64,000 nucleotides of DNA from Pseudomonas putida (GCF_028682395.1 NZ_JANHLC010000001.1:372001-436000); one strand, 5' to 3'; shown: positions 51,018 through 60,624, counted from the first letter of the stretch. Notes: generated by a model from the letters alone, not told the origin. Numbers and translations are program-made.

Positions 51018-52157
51018 TTATTTTTGCAGGCCGGCGATGCACGGCGACACGAACAGCTCACCGCGCCAGGCCCCCCGCACCGTGCGCGCCCCTATCAGCA
51101 GCCAGAGCCCGGCCAGGGCCGCGGCCAGCACCGCGCCGAACACACTGAAGAACGCCATCTCCAAGCTGCTCCCCAGCTTCAGCGTAGCCAGGCAGTACAC
51201 CCCCAGCGGAAAGGTAAAGCCCCACCATCCCAGATTGAAAGGAATCTCGTCACGCAGGTAGCGCAAGGTAATCAACACGGCGATCAGCAACCACCACAAC
51301 CCCAGCCCCCACAAGGTGATCCCGGCCACCAGGCCAAGGCCGGCAGCCACTTCGCCAATCCCCGGCAAACCATTGGCGGCAAAGATCGCCGGCGCATCCG
51401 CCCCCAGCAACAACATCCCCAGGGCTCCGGTACCGATCGGCCCCAGTGCCAGCCAGCTCGACGCGGCCATACTCGCGTGGGGCAGGTTGTGCAGCACCAT
51501 CCGCAGCAACAGCACGGTCAGGATGCTGAACGCCACCGGCAGCGAGAATGCCCAGAGCACATAGCTGGTCACCAGCACACTGAACTGCGCCGACGCATCG
51601 TGCAGATGGGGCGCCAGCAGGCCACCACTGGCCGCTGCCACTTCGGCGGCGACGACCGGGAGCAGCCAGACCGCGGTCATCTGGTCGATGCTGTGCTCCT
51701 GGCGCGTAAACATCATGAACGGAATCAGCACGCCGCAGGCCAGCGACAAGGCCACGTCGAACCACCACAGCCAATGCGCGACCGTGACCATCGACTCGCC
51801 CCAGCGCGCCACGCCAAACAGCAGAAAACCATTGATGATGGTGGCCAGCCCCATGGGGATGGTGCCGAAAAACATCGACACCGTAGAGTGGCCAAAGATG
51901 CGCTGCGCCTCATCGAAAAACATGATCCAGCGCGCTGTGTACAAGACGCTGAACAGCATGAAAAGCGCAATATTAAATAGCCACAATCCCTCGGCAACGG
52001 CATACAGGCCGGGAATCTGCACCGGCAATTGCGCCAGCACCAACGCCAGCACGCCGGTGCCCATGGTGGCGGCGAACCAGTTCGGGGTGAACTGGCGAAT
52101 CGCTTCGCGAGGATGCTGCAGCCCGCTTAAGGGGCGCGATAGGTTAGGGCATTTCAT
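51018..52157 (-). CDS. TehA/SLAC1-type (TDT) transporter
   Basis: 379 residues from ATG 52157 (AGGAG 6 bases upstream; a TTG two codons before was rejected). About ten transmembrane helices. The start FTPNWFAATMGTGVLALVLAQLP and the later NLGWWGFTFPLGVYCLATLKLG are marks of the TDT family, which includes tellurite/anion channel TehA, plant SLAC1 and sulfite exporters. Substrate could be an anion, sulfite or C4-dicarboxylate; the sequence does not decide. Confidence 0.88.
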   Translation of the reverse strand: MKCPNLSRPLSGLQHPREAIRQFTPNWFAATMGTGVLALVLAQLPVQIPGLYAVAEGLWLFNIALFMLFSVLYTARWIMFFDEAQRIFGHSTVSMFFGTIPMGLATIINGFLLFGVARWGESMVTVAHWLWWFDVALSLACGVLIPFMMFTRQEHSIDQMTAVWLLPVVAAEVAAASGGLLAPHLHDASAQFSVLVTSYVLWAFSLPVAFSILTVLLLRMVLHNLPHASMAASSWLALGPIGTGALGMLLLGADAPAIFAANGLPGIGEVAAGLGLVAGITLWGLGLWWLLIAVLITLRYLRDEIPFNLGWWGFTFPLGVYCLATLKLGSSLEMAFFSVFGAVLAAALAGLWLLIGARTVRGAWRGELFVSPCIAGLQK

Positions 52158-52263
52158 CTTCAACTCCTGTCCTCAGGTGAGGTAGGAAGCATGATAGAAC
52201 CCAATCGAATATCTATATAACGGGTATTTTCTCTATATCTTATCTACTTTACAGATAATGACC

Positions 52264-52611
52264 TCAGGCGCTGCCCACCGTTTCCACCACCAACACCCGC
52301 GCAACACCTACCGGCTGGGCCAGATGCTCGGTCCCCTGGGTGGCATGAAAGATGTCACCCACCTCCAGCAGCACACAACAATGCTCTCCCGCCTCGCGGT
52401 AATGCATCTTCACCTGGCCGTCCAATACGACGAACACCTCCTGCCCATCATTGATATGCCAACGATAAGGTTGGTCGGTCCAGTGCAGCCGCGTACTGAT
52501 GCCGTTCATCGTAGCGATGGGCAGCGCCTCCCAGGCCTGAGTCCCGGTAAATTCCCTGCTGCGAACGATCCTGGCCACGACCCAGCTCCCATTGTCGGCT
52601 CTGTGCGCCAT
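52264..52611 (-). CDS. Small cupin-domain protein
   Basis: 115 residues, single cupin. Motif 1 region (HINDGQEVFVVLDGQVKMHYRE) and motif 2 (VGDIFHATQGTEHLA) are readable and hold His and Glu positions that can bind a metal, though motif 1 has one His rather than two. No enzyme class is implied. The gene diverges from the AraC/GlxA-type regulator with 86 bases between the starts, so it is a likely target of it. Confidence 0.83.
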   Translation of the reverse strand: MAHRADNGSWVVARIVRSREFTGTQAWEALPIATMNGISTRLHWTDQPYRWHINDGQEVFVVLDGQVKMHYREAGEHCCVLLEVGDIFHATQGTEHLAQPVGVARVLVVETVGSA

Positions 52612-52697
52612 GTTCGCTCAAGCACCGCCAGGGCATGAGTGGCCCGAAAGACAATATTCGATACAATCGGGCCATTCCGTCATCGGCAGGCCCGCCC

Positions 52698-53672
52698 ATG
52701 TCCACACCCTCCCTCGCACCGCCGATCACCGTTGCCGTGGTGGCGTTCAATGGCATCAGTGCCTTTCACCTTAGCGTCCCGACCCTGGTGTTCGACGAAA
52801 CCCGCCAGAGCCGCGACATGCCGCGCTTTCGCCTGAAAGTCTGCGCCCTTGAAACACCGCCCCTGAGAACGTCGGCCGGCTTCGATATCAGCCCACGCCA
52901 TGGCCTGGAAGCATTGCGCGATGCCGACATCATCGTCATGCCATCCTGGCGCGATGTCGACGAACGCCCGCCTCAGGAACTGCTTGACGCACTGCGCGAC
53001 GGCGAGCGTCGCGGCGCGCGTATCGTCGGCCTGTGCCTGGGCGCTTTTGTACTGGCCGAAGCCGGACTGCTCAACGGACGCAAAGCCACCACTCATTGGC
53101 ACTGGGCCGATCGCTTCGCGCAAAAGTACCCGCAGGTTCTGCTCGACGCCGACGTGCTGTACGCCGACGCCGCCCCGCTGCTGACCTCCGCCGGCAGCGC
53201 CGCAGGCCTGGACTGCTGCCTCTACCTGCTGCAACAACTGTGCGGCGCCGAAATCAGCCACCGCATCGCCCGCCGCCTGGTGCTCGCGCCCCACCGCGCC
53301 GGCGGCCAGGCGCAATTTATCGAGCGCCCGCTTCCCGCAGCCGGCGAACAGGACCGCATGGGCCAGTTGCTCGAGTGGCTGGCCCAACACTTCACCGAAC
53401 CCCACAGCCTGGATGCCCTGGCCAAACGGGCGGCGATGAGCCGGCGCACCTTTACCCGTCATTTTCGCCAGTTGACCGGCACCACGGCCGGCCAATGGCT
53501 ATTGGGCCAACGCCTGAGCCATGCCCAGCGCCTGCTGGAGAGCGGCCCGCTGGATATTGAAGCGGTCGCTCGTCAGTCGGGATTTGGCAGCGCCTTGTCA
53601 CTGCGCCAGCATTTCAATGCGACGCTACAGATTTCCCCTTCCAGTTACCGGGCGCAGTTCCAGGGCCAGTGA
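52698..53672 (+). CDS. GlxA-type AraC regulator (DJ-1/PfpI + HTH)
   Basis: 324 residues from ATG 52698. The N-terminal DJ-1/PfpI domain (about 10-190) carries the nucleophile elbow GLCLGAF with its Cys; the C-terminal AraC DNA-binding domain (about 220-320) has two HTH units, LDALAKRAAMSRRTFTRHFRQLTG and IEAVARQSGFGSALSLRQHF. Members of this group often regulate metabolism of amines such as carnitine or of other nitrogen compounds. It is divergent from the cupin gene. P. aeruginosa has an AraC gene near mxtR as well. Confidence 0.9.
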   Translation: MSTPSLAPPITVAVVAFNGISAFHLSVPTLVFDETRQSRDMPRFRLKVCALETPPLRTSAGFDISPRHGLEALRDADIIVMPSWRDVDERPPQELLDALRDGERRGARIVGLCLGAFVLAEAGLLNGRKATTHWHWADRFAQKYPQVLLDADVLYADAAPLLTSAGSAAGLDCCLYLLQQLCGAEISHRIARRLVLAPHRAGGQAQFIERPLPAAGEQDRMGQLLEWLAQHFTEPHSLDALAKRAAMSRRTFTRHFRQLTGTTAGQWLLGQRLSHAQRLLESGPLDIEAVARQSGFGSALSLRQHFNATLQISPSSYRAQFQGQ

Positions 53673-53844
53673 ACGACCGCCTACTCCCAGGGCTCGAACC
53701 ATGGCGTTTGGCTATGTCGACCAACGTCGTGCGACCCTTCGCCGCGCTGCGACCTTGGTCGACACTGACGAACGCCGGACATCGTGCCAGACTGTCTGGC
53801 CGGGGCTGGAGCGCCCGCGGTCGTCTTTTGTGTGTGGAGTTACC

Positions 53845-56800
53845 ATGTCGTTGTCCAGCGGGCTGATCGCCGCCGTTGCCCTGGCCTATATGGCCATTAT
53901 GTTTGCCATCGCGTTCTACGGTGATCGCCGCCACGCGCCGCTGCCACCGCGGGTGCGCGCCTGGGTCTACAGCCTGTCCCTGGCGGTGTACTGCACCAGC
54001 TGGACCTTCTTTGGCGCGGTCGGCCAGGCGGCCGAGCAACTCTGGGCCTTCTTGCCGATCTACCTAGGGCCGGTACTGCTCCTGGTGCTGGCCCCCTGGG
54101 TTCTGCAAAAGATGGTGATGATCAGCAAGCAGGAGAACATCACCTCCATCGCCGACTTTATTGCCGCCCGCTATGGCAAGTCACAATCACTGGCCGTGGT
54201 CGTGGCGCTCATCTGCCTGGTTGGCGTGCTGCCTTACATCGCCCTGCAACTCAAGGGTATTGTCCTGGGCGTCAACCTGCTGATCGGCGCTGGCGCCGAT
54301 GCCACGGGGACCCGCGCTCAGGACACGGCACTGGTGGTCTCACTGGTCCTGGCCCTGTTCACCATTGTTTTCGGCACTCGTAACCTGGACGCCACCGAGC
54401 ACCACCGCGGCATGATGCTGGCCATCGCGTTCGAGTCGCTGGTCAAGCTGTTCGCCTTTCTCGCCGTCGGCGCCTTTGTCACCTACGGCCTGTACGACGG
54501 CTTCGGCGACCTGTTCAACCAGGCGATGCTGGCGCCGCGCCTGGAGCAGTACTGGAAGGAAACCATCAACTGGCCCTCGATGGTGGTGCAAACCGGCGTG
54601 GCAATGATGGCGATCATCTGCCTACCCCGGCAGTTTCACGTCACGGTGGTGGAAAATATCGACCCCCAGGACCTGCGCCTGGCCAAGTGGGTGTTTCCGG
54701 CCTACCTGATTCTCGCGGCCCTGTTCGTCGTGCCGATTGCCCTGGCCGGACAGATGCTGCTACCCAGTTCGGTCCTGCCGGACTCCTTCGTCATCAGCCT
54801 GCCGCTGGCCCAGGCCCACCCGGCCCTTGCCATGCTGGCCTTTATCGGCGGCGCCTCGGCCGCGACTGGCATGGTGATCGTCGCCAGCGTCGCACTCTCG
54901 ACCATGCTGTCCAACGACATCCTGCTGCCGTGGCTGCTGCGCCGCAAAAACGCCGAACGCCCGTTCGAGGTGTTCCGCCATTGGATGCTCTCGGTCCGCC
55001 GGGTCAGCATCGTGATTATCCTGCTGCTGGCCTATGTCAGTTATCGCCTGCTCGGCTCCACCGCCAGCCTGGCGACCATCGGCCAGATCGCCTTCGCTGC
55101 CGTCACCCAACTGGCCCCGGCCATGCTGGGCGCGCTGTACTGGAAGCAGGCCAACCGCCGGGGCGTGTTCGCCGGTCTCGCGGCGGGTACCTTCCTGTGG
55201 TTCTACACCCTGATTCTGCCGATTGCCGCCCACAGCCTGGGCTGGTCGCTGGACAGTTTCCCGGGCCTGGCGTGGCTGCACGGCAATCCGCTGGACTTGC
55301 CGATCACCCCGCTGACCCAGGGCGTGGTGCTGTCGCTGGCCAGTAACTTCACCCTATTTGCCTGGGTCTCGGTCCTGTCGCGCACCCGAGTCTCCGAGCA
55401 CTGGCAGGCCGGACGCTTTATCGGCCAGGAGATCAGCGCCCGCCCCAACGCCCGCTCGATGCTCGCCGTGCAGATCAACGACCTCCTGAGCCTGGCCGCC
55501 CGCTTTGTCGGCGAAGAGCGCGCCCAACAAAGCTTTGTGCGCTTCGCTTATCGCCAGGGCAAGAGCTTCAACCCCAACCAGAACGCCGACAGCGACTGGA
55601 TCGCCCATACCGAGCGCCTGCTGGCTGGCGTGCTGGGGACCTCCTCGACCCGCGCCGTGGTCAAGGCGGCCATCGAAGGCCGGGAGATGCAACTTGAAGA
55701 CGTGGTGCGGATCGCCGACGAAGCCTCCGAGGTGCTGCAATTCAACCGCGCCCTGCTGCAGGGGGCGATCGAAAACATCACCCAGGGCATCAGCGTGGTC
55801 GACCAGTCACTCAAGCTGGTGGCCTGGAACCGGCGCTACCTGGAGCTGTTCAACTACCCGGAAGGGCTGATCAGTGTGGGGCGGCCAATCGCCGATATCA
55901 TTCGCTACAACGCCGAGCGTGGCCTGTGCGGGCCGGGCGAGGCCGAAGTGCATGTTGCCCGGCGCCTGCACTGGATGCGCCAGGGCCGCGCGCACACCTC
56001 CGAGCGCCTGTTTCCCAACGGCCGAGTCATCGAGCTGATCGGCAACCCGATGCCCGGGGGCGGCTTTGTCATGAGCTTCACCGACATTACCGCGTTCCGC
56101 GAGGCCGAACAGGCCTTGACCGAGGCCAACGAAGGCCTGGAACAGCGGGTGGCCGAACGCACCCATGAACTGTCGAAACTGAACCAGGCACTGACCGAAG
56201 CCAAGGGCACCGCCGAATCGGCGAACCAGTCAAAAACCCGCTTCCTCGCGGCCGTCAGCCACGACCTGATGCAGCCGCTGAACGCCGCCCGGCTGTTTTC
56301 CGCCGCACTCTCCCACCAGCAAGAGGGTCTAAGCGACGACGCCCAGCAGTTGGTCCAGCACCTGGACAGTTCCCTGCGCTCGGCCGAAGACCTGATCAGT
56401 GATCTACTGGATATCTCGCGCCTGGAAAACGGCAAGATCAACCCAGACCCCAAGCCATTCGTAGTCAACGAGCTGTTCGACATCCTCGGCGCCGAGTTCA
56501 AGGCCCTGGCCCAGGAGCAGGGCCTGCAGTTCCGGGTGCGGGGCAGCCGCCTGCGCATCGACAGCGATATCAAGTTGCTGCGCCGGATTCTGCAGAACTT
56601 CCTGACCAACGCCTTCCGATACGCCAAGGGGCCGGTGCTGCTGGGCGTACGTCGGCGCAAAGGGCAGCTCTGCCTGGAGGTCTGGGACCGTGGGCCGGGG
56701 ATCCCCGCAGACAAGCAACGGGAGATTTTCGAGGAGTTCAAACGCCTCGACAGCCATCAGACCCGCGCCGAGAAAGGCCTGGGCCTGGGCCTGGCAATTG

Positions 56801-57315
56801 CCGACGGCCTGTGCCGAGTGCTCGGCCATCACCTGCAGGTGCGCTCATGGCCGGGCCGCGGCAGCGTGTTCAGCGTCAGTGTGCCGCTGGCGCGCAGCCA
56901 GCATGTCATTCCCAACAAGGTCGCCGAGCCGAACGGCTTGCCGCTGACCGGCACCCAAGTGCTGTGCATCGACAACGAAGACAGCATCCTGATTGGCATG
57001 AACAGCCTGCTCAGCCGCTGGGGCTGCCAGGTCTGGACCGCCCGGAACCGCGAAGAATGCCAGGCGCTACTGGAACAAGGCATACGCCCGCAGGTGGTGC
57101 TGGTGGACTATCACCTGGACGACGGGGAAACCGGTACGCAACTCATGGCCTGGCTGCGCACACAATTGGGCGAACCGGTGCCGGGTGTGGTCATCAGCGC
57201 CGACGGGCGCCCGGAGATGGTCGCGCAAGTCCACGCGGCCGGCCTGGACTACCTGGCCAAACCGGTCAAGCCGGCCGCGTTGCGCGCCCTGCTCAACCGC
57301 CACTTGCCCCACTAA
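53845..57315 (+). CDS. mxtR: MxtR/CrbS-type SSS-PAS-hybrid sensor kinase
   Basis: 1156 residues from ATG 53845 (GGAG 6 bases upstream; longer frames have no such site), near the 1159 of P. aeruginosa MxtR. Order: sodium-solute-symporter-like domain of about 13 helices (1-560), STAC/PAS region (about 590-760), HisKA with H806 in VSHDLMQPLNA, HATPase_c ending in GLGLGLAIADGLCRVLGH, and a receiver domain with D1088 in VLVDYHLDD. The family senses acetate or related solutes and, with the LuxR-type regulator ErdR/CrbR, activates acsA and actP-yjcH; the latter is in this window at 7385-9351. ErcS'-type kinases are the other candidate. Confidence 0.9.
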   Translation: MSLSSGLIAAVALAYMAIMFAIAFYGDRRHAPLPPRVRAWVYSLSLAVYCTSWTFFGAVGQAAEQLWAFLPIYLGPVLLLVLAPWVLQKMVMISKQENITSIADFIAARYGKSQSLAVVVALICLVGVLPYIALQLKGIVLGVNLLIGAGADATGTRAQDTALVVSLVLALFTIVFGTRNLDATEHHRGMMLAIAFESLVKLFAFLAVGAFVTYGLYDGFGDLFNQAMLAPRLEQYWKETINWPSMVVQTGVAMMAIICLPRQFHVTVVENIDPQDLRLAKWVFPAYLILAALFVVPIALAGQMLLPSSVLPDSFVISLPLAQAHPALAMLAFIGGASAATGMVIVASVALSTMLSNDILLPWLLRRKNAERPFEVFRHWMLSVRRVSIVIILLLAYVSYRLLGSTASLATIGQIAFAAVTQLAPAMLGALYWKQANRRGVFAGLAAGTFLWFYTLILPIAAHSLGWSLDSFPGLAWLHGNPLDLPITPLTQGVVLSLASNFTLFAWVSVLSRTRVSEHWQAGRFIGQEISARPNARSMLAVQINDLLSLAARFVGEERAQQSFVRFAYRQGKSFNPNQNADSDWIAHTERLLAGVLGTSSTRAVVKAAIEGREMQLEDVVRIADEASEVLQFNRALLQGAIENITQGISVVDQSLKLVAWNRRYLELFNYPEGLISVGRPIADIIRYNAERGLCGPGEAEVHVARRLHWMRQGRAHTSERLFPNGRVIELIGNPMPGGGFVMSFTDITAFREAEQALTEANEGLEQRVAERTHELSKLNQALTEAKGTAESANQSKTRFLAAVSHDLMQPLNAARLFSAALSHQQEGLSDDAQQLVQHLDSSLRSAEDLISDLLDISRLENGKINPDPKPFVVNELFDILGAEFKALAQEQGLQFRVRGSRLRIDSDIKLLRRILQNFLTNAFRYAKGPVLLGVRRRKGQLCLEVWDRGPGIPADKQREIFEEFKRLDSHQTRAEKGLGLGLAIADGLCRVLGHHLQVRSWPGRGSVFSVSVPLARSQHVIPNKVAEPNGLPLTGTQVLCIDNEDSILIGMNSLLSRWGCQVWTARNREECQALLEQGIRPQVVLVDYHLDDGETGTQLMAWLRTQLGEPVPGVVISADGRPEMVAQVHAAGLDYLAKPVKPAALRALLNRHLPH

Positions 57316-57330
57316 GGGCCGGCTGTAAAG

Positions 57331-57353
57331 AACTGCCGATCACTCCGGCAGTT
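57331..57353. terminator. Shared hairpin between convergent mxtR and rmuC
   Basis: AACTGCCG (57331-57338) pairs with CGGCAGTT (57346-57353) across a 7-base loop. It overlaps the rmuC stop codon. There is no clear T-run, so it may be weak or aided by Rho. Confidence 0.45.
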
Positions 57354-58818
57354 CGAGCAGCCCATCAGCATCGGTCATCGCCCGCTCCAGCAGGTCGGCC
57401 GGCAGGCTTTTACTGGCACGCGCGCCCAGCAGCTTGAGTTGCTCGCTGCGGCTGATCAGATTGCCACGGCCCTCCGTAAGCTTATTGCGCGCGGCGGCGT
57501 AAGCCTTGTCCAACTGCTGCAGGCGATTACCGACCTCATCCAGGTCCTGGATAAACAGCACGAACTTGTCATAGAGCCAGCCGGCGCGCTCGGCGATTTC
57601 CCGGGCGTTCTGGCTCTGGCGCTCCTGCTTCCAGAGGCTGTCGATCACCCGCAGGGTCGCCAGCAACGTGGTCGGGCTGACAATCACGATATTGCGATCG
57701 AAGGCTTCCTGGAACAGATTGGGCTCGGCCTGCAAGGCGGCGGAGAAAGCGGCCTCTATCGGTACGAACAGCAGGACGAAATCCAGACTATGCAACCCTT
57801 CGAGGCGCTTGTAGTCCTTGCCGGCGAGACCTTTGACATGATTGCGCAGCGACAGCACATGCTGTTTGAGGGCCGCCTGGCCGATGGCCTCGTCCTCGGC
57901 GGCGACATATTGCTGGTAGGCCGTCAGACTGACTTTCGAGTCGACCACCACCTGCTTGTCGCCGGGCAACATGATCAGCACGTCAGGCTGGAAGCGCTCG
58001 CCGTCCGGGCCTTTTAGGCTGACCTGGGTCTGATACTCGCGGCCCTTTTCCAGGCCCGCATGTTCAAGCACCCGCTCCAGGATTAGCTCTCCCCAGTTGC
58101 CCTGGGTCTTCTGGCCCTTGAGGGCGCGCGTCAGGTTGGTCGCCTCATCGCTCAGGCGCTGGTTGAGCTGTTGCAGGCGCTCCAGCTCCTTGCTCAAGGA
58201 GAAACGCTCGCGCGCTTCCTGCTGATAGCTTTCCTCGACGCGCTTTTCGAATGACTGGATCCGTTCCTTGAGCGGGTCAAGCAATTGCCCCAGGCGTTGC
58301 TGGCTGTTCTCGGCAAAACGCTGCTCGCGCTCATCGAAAATCTTGGCGGCCAGCTCGGCAAACTGGGCCCGCAACTCATCGCGGGAGCCCTGCAGGTCGC
58401 TCAGGCGCTGCTGATGGCTGTCCTGCTGCTCACGCAGTTCAGCGCTCAGCGCCGCCGCCTGCGCATCCAGACGCCGCAGCTCAGCCTCTTTGCCGGCGCG
58501 CTCGATGCTCCAGGCATGGGCGGCATCGCGGGCGTTGTCTCGCTCGATCTGGAGCAACTCGACCTCGCGGCGCAGGGCTGCCAGGTCCGCCTGCTTGGCC
58601 GCATTGGCCTGGCCCAGGTCACTGATCTCGTCGCGACAGGCATCGAGCTGTGCGCTCAGGCCGTCCTGGGCCAGTTGCGCGGTATCCAGGCGCTCCTCAA
58701 GCAACGCCGTTGCCGCCTGCGCGGCACCGAGACGGCGTTGCTGCTGCCAGATAAAAGCCAATAGCGGCAATGCCGCGCCGGCCAGGCCGAGCAGAATACC
58801 GGTCAGGTCCACAGCCAT
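57340..58818 (-). CDS. rmuC: RmuC, DNA recombination protein
   Basis: 492 residues from ATG 58818 (GGAG 5 bases upstream). An N-terminal membrane anchor (about 5-25) is followed by a long coiled coil (about 30-215, rich in Glu, Gln, Leu, Ala) and the RmuC domain (about 225-445) with KTQGNWGELILERVLEHAGL, VDSKVSLTAYQQYV and DFVLLFVPIEAAF. RmuC limits certain recombination events between short inverted repeats in E. coli; biochemical role is unclear. Full length. Confidence 0.94.
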   Translation of the reverse strand: MAVDLTGILLGLAGAALPLLAFIWQQQRRLGAAQAATALLEERLDTAQLAQDGLSAQLDACRDEISDLGQANAAKQADLAALRREVELLQIERDNARDAAHAWSIERAGKEAELRRLDAQAAALSAELREQQDSHQQRLSDLQGSRDELRAQFAELAAKIFDEREQRFAENSQQRLGQLLDPLKERIQSFEKRVEESYQQEARERFSLSKELERLQQLNQRLSDEATNLTRALKGQKTQGNWGELILERVLEHAGLEKGREYQTQVSLKGPDGERFQPDVLIMLPGDKQVVVDSKVSLTAYQQYVAAEDEAIGQAALKQHVLSLRNHVKGLAGKDYKRLEGLHSLDFVLLFVPIEAAFSAALQAEPNLFQEAFDRNIVIVSPTTLLATLRVIDSLWKQERQSQNAREIAERAGWLYDKFVLFIQDLDEVGNRLQQLDKAYAAARNKLTEGRGNLISRSEQLKLLGARASKSLPADLLERAMTDADGLLELPE

Positions 58819-58884
58819 AACCACTCCAAAGGTGCCAACGGGCTAAAGCCGTAAGGTTAGCGAAGCCGGCCGGGCAGCGACAGC

Positions 58885-59208
58885 TCAGTCTTCGCGCAGG
58901 CCCAGTTCCAACTGTGCCGTGCGATCACCGGCCCGGGCAGCCTGGCGTAGCAGTTCCTGGCCAATGCGCCGATCACGGGCGCTGCCGCAATCACGGCACA
59001 GCAATTGGCCGAGCCGACTCTGCGCGACAACCACACCTTCGCGCGCCGGCTGCTTGAGCAGACGCCCGGCAAAATGCTTGATATTCGGGCTTTGCCCCAA
59101 ATGAGGGCTGTCCAACAGCCACAGAGCGACCCGCAGCGAAAAACGCTTGGGGCTGACAGAAGAGGAAACCGCAGGTGTTACCGGAGAGGGTATTGAACGA
59201 AACTTCAT
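58885..59208 (-). CDS. Small Sel1-repeat-like protein
   Basis: 107 residues from ATG 59208 (MKFRSIPSPVTPAVSS...); a longer frame to 59313 is possible but would overlap the promoter-like region. A basic, proline/serine-rich N-terminus leads to a Sel1-like unit (AQSRLGQLLCRDCGSARDRRIGQELLRQAARAGDRTAQLELG). Function unknown. Upstream, at 59311-59442, lies copy 2 of the DnaA-box element. Confidence 0.65.
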   Translation of the reverse strand: MKFRSIPSPVTPAVSSSVSPKRFSLRVALWLLDSPHLGQSPNIKHFAGRLLKQPAREGVVVAQSRLGQLLCRDCGSARDRRIGQELLRQAARAGDRTAQLELGLRED

Positions 59209-59310
59209 AAAACACTGTGGGGTAGATCGGAAGGCGCGCCACTCTACTCCTTTTACTGCATAGGTAAAGTCGAAAGCTCTGCAACCGCGTTCTAGAGCAA
59301 GCGCTTGGGA

Positions 59311-59442
59311 CAATCCACAGAAGCTGTGGATAACTCAGTGGACAACCGCCCTTCAACCTACGCAAAGCCCCACGGGCTGGGCCCCGCAGTCAAACTGACG
59401 ATTTTTTCACCAATAAAAAAATACCAGATTTTTCATTGACTT
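59311..59442. repeat. Conserved non-coding element, copy 2
   Basis: AATCCACA at 59312-59319 and a consensus TGTGGATAA at 59325-59333 form an inverted DnaA-box-like pair with a 5-base spacer; an AT-rich block (59401-59442) follows at the same distance as in copy 1 (37334-37466). The left box has two differences from TTATCCACA. It precedes the minus-strand Sel1-like gene. Confidence 0.62.
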
Positions 59443-60128
59443 AAATTTTCATTGGAGGCTAAGGGGCACAAAAGAAACATCACGCCGCCGCTGTAACCTT
59501 CGGTGCCATCCATGTGCACAAGTACCTTACCAAGCGCTATATCGACGCACCTTTTCTGCGCATCGACCGGCCGCCCACCCTCATGACAAGCCGACGGCTG
59601 ACCGCCGTCACAGCCCAACACCCAGTTGCCAATCGTCCAACCAGGCACTACCCGCGCAATGACTTCGTCCGCCGTGCTTCCCTTCCTCAACCCAATGGGC
59701 TAGTATCACCAACGTTAGTACCAAGCTGAAAGTCAATTCTGGTCGAACACATCCCCCGGCAAACCTTCGAAAACGAAGCCTTCGCCAGCAAAAAAGGGAT
59801 CGACCACCTCGATGGTTTCCAGGCTGCACTTGCACACTCCCGCGCATTCAAACGAATCCGACGCCCGTGCAAGGTCCATAGCTCTGACCGAACCAACCTG
59901 CAAATTGATCAGGATCTTCACCCCGGGCCCAGAACCTTTGCCCTTGTCGTGTTGCCTGCCCTCCTAAGTACCTACCTGCCAGCCCAAGCGCGATCAAATG
60001 AATGCGCACAAACTGGCTGCTTTGTTCCAGTCGGGTTCTTCGTTCGACCAATGGTGGTCGACGTTACTGGAACGTTTTAACGTTGCACGGCTCTGATACC
60101 GTGTCATTTGTAGGAACACCTAATAACT
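59443..60128. other. Long region without a confident gene
   Basis: About 690 bases. Several short minus-strand frames exist (59433-59690, 59733-59921, 59848-60051) but they start at TTG/GTG or lack ribosome sites and none resembles a known family. The pieces might be remains of a decayed gene. No tRNA, rRNA or clear terminator is visible here. Confidence 0.45.
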
Positions 60129-60353
60129 ATGTCGACTCAAATCCATACTCAGGATGCCATTCGCACCCTAACCAATGCTTTTGCTCCCATGAACTGCCTG
60201 ATTATGGCCGCTCGCAAAGGCTGCTTCAGTTTCACCCTGGTCAATGAACACGGGATCGCGCGCCACAGCGAGCGCCTGTACCCCGACCAGTACTCCAGCG
60301 CCGAGCCGCTGCAGGCCGTGATCGAACGTACCCGCCAGGCACTGGTTGCCTGA
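60129..60353 (+). CDS. 74-residue conserved-looking protein, unknown
   Basis: Starts MSTQIHTQDAIRTLTNAFAP; the body is mixed alpha/beta (CLIMAARKGCFSFTLVNEHGIARHSERLYP) with a C-terminal helix (EPLQAVIERTRQALVA). No signal or membrane segment. Codon usage is that of the neighbourhood and a strong terminator follows immediately, which supports a real monocistronic gene. I do not recognise the family. Confidence 0.72.
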   Translation: MSTQIHTQDAIRTLTNAFAPMNCLIMAARKGCFSFTLVNEHGIARHSERLYPDQYSSAEPLQAVIERTRQALVA

Positions 60354-60378
60354 AGTACGACAAGATGCAAAACGCCAA

Positions 60379-60406
60379 GGCCCCGCTATAAAAGCGGGGC
60401 TTTTTA
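60379..60406 (+). terminator. Rho-independent terminator
   Basis: GCCCCGCT (60380-60387) pairs with AGCGGGGC (60393-60400), followed by five T residues. It ends the 74-codon gene 26 bases downstream of its stop. Confidence 0.9.
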
Positions 60407-60624
60407 TTGCCCGCGATTTATATAAAACCGCTGAACATCTAAGTACTTCTGGATATATAGGTAATAACTCACAGCCGTAAATAGTTTAAAAACAGCCCTT
60501 TACAGCAATGATATGACACTAGACTTCAACTCGAGCGGCCCGATCCGCTTCCGGCGAGCCTGACCGATCCACCTGCTGCCAAGCACCCTGGCCTCGCCGG
60601 CCACTTTTCACGCTCGAGGGACTT

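Noticed and set aside
59433..59690. 85-codon minus-strand frame as a gene
   Set aside because: The only start is a TTG with a stop codon three codons upstream, and no ribosome site or family is seen.
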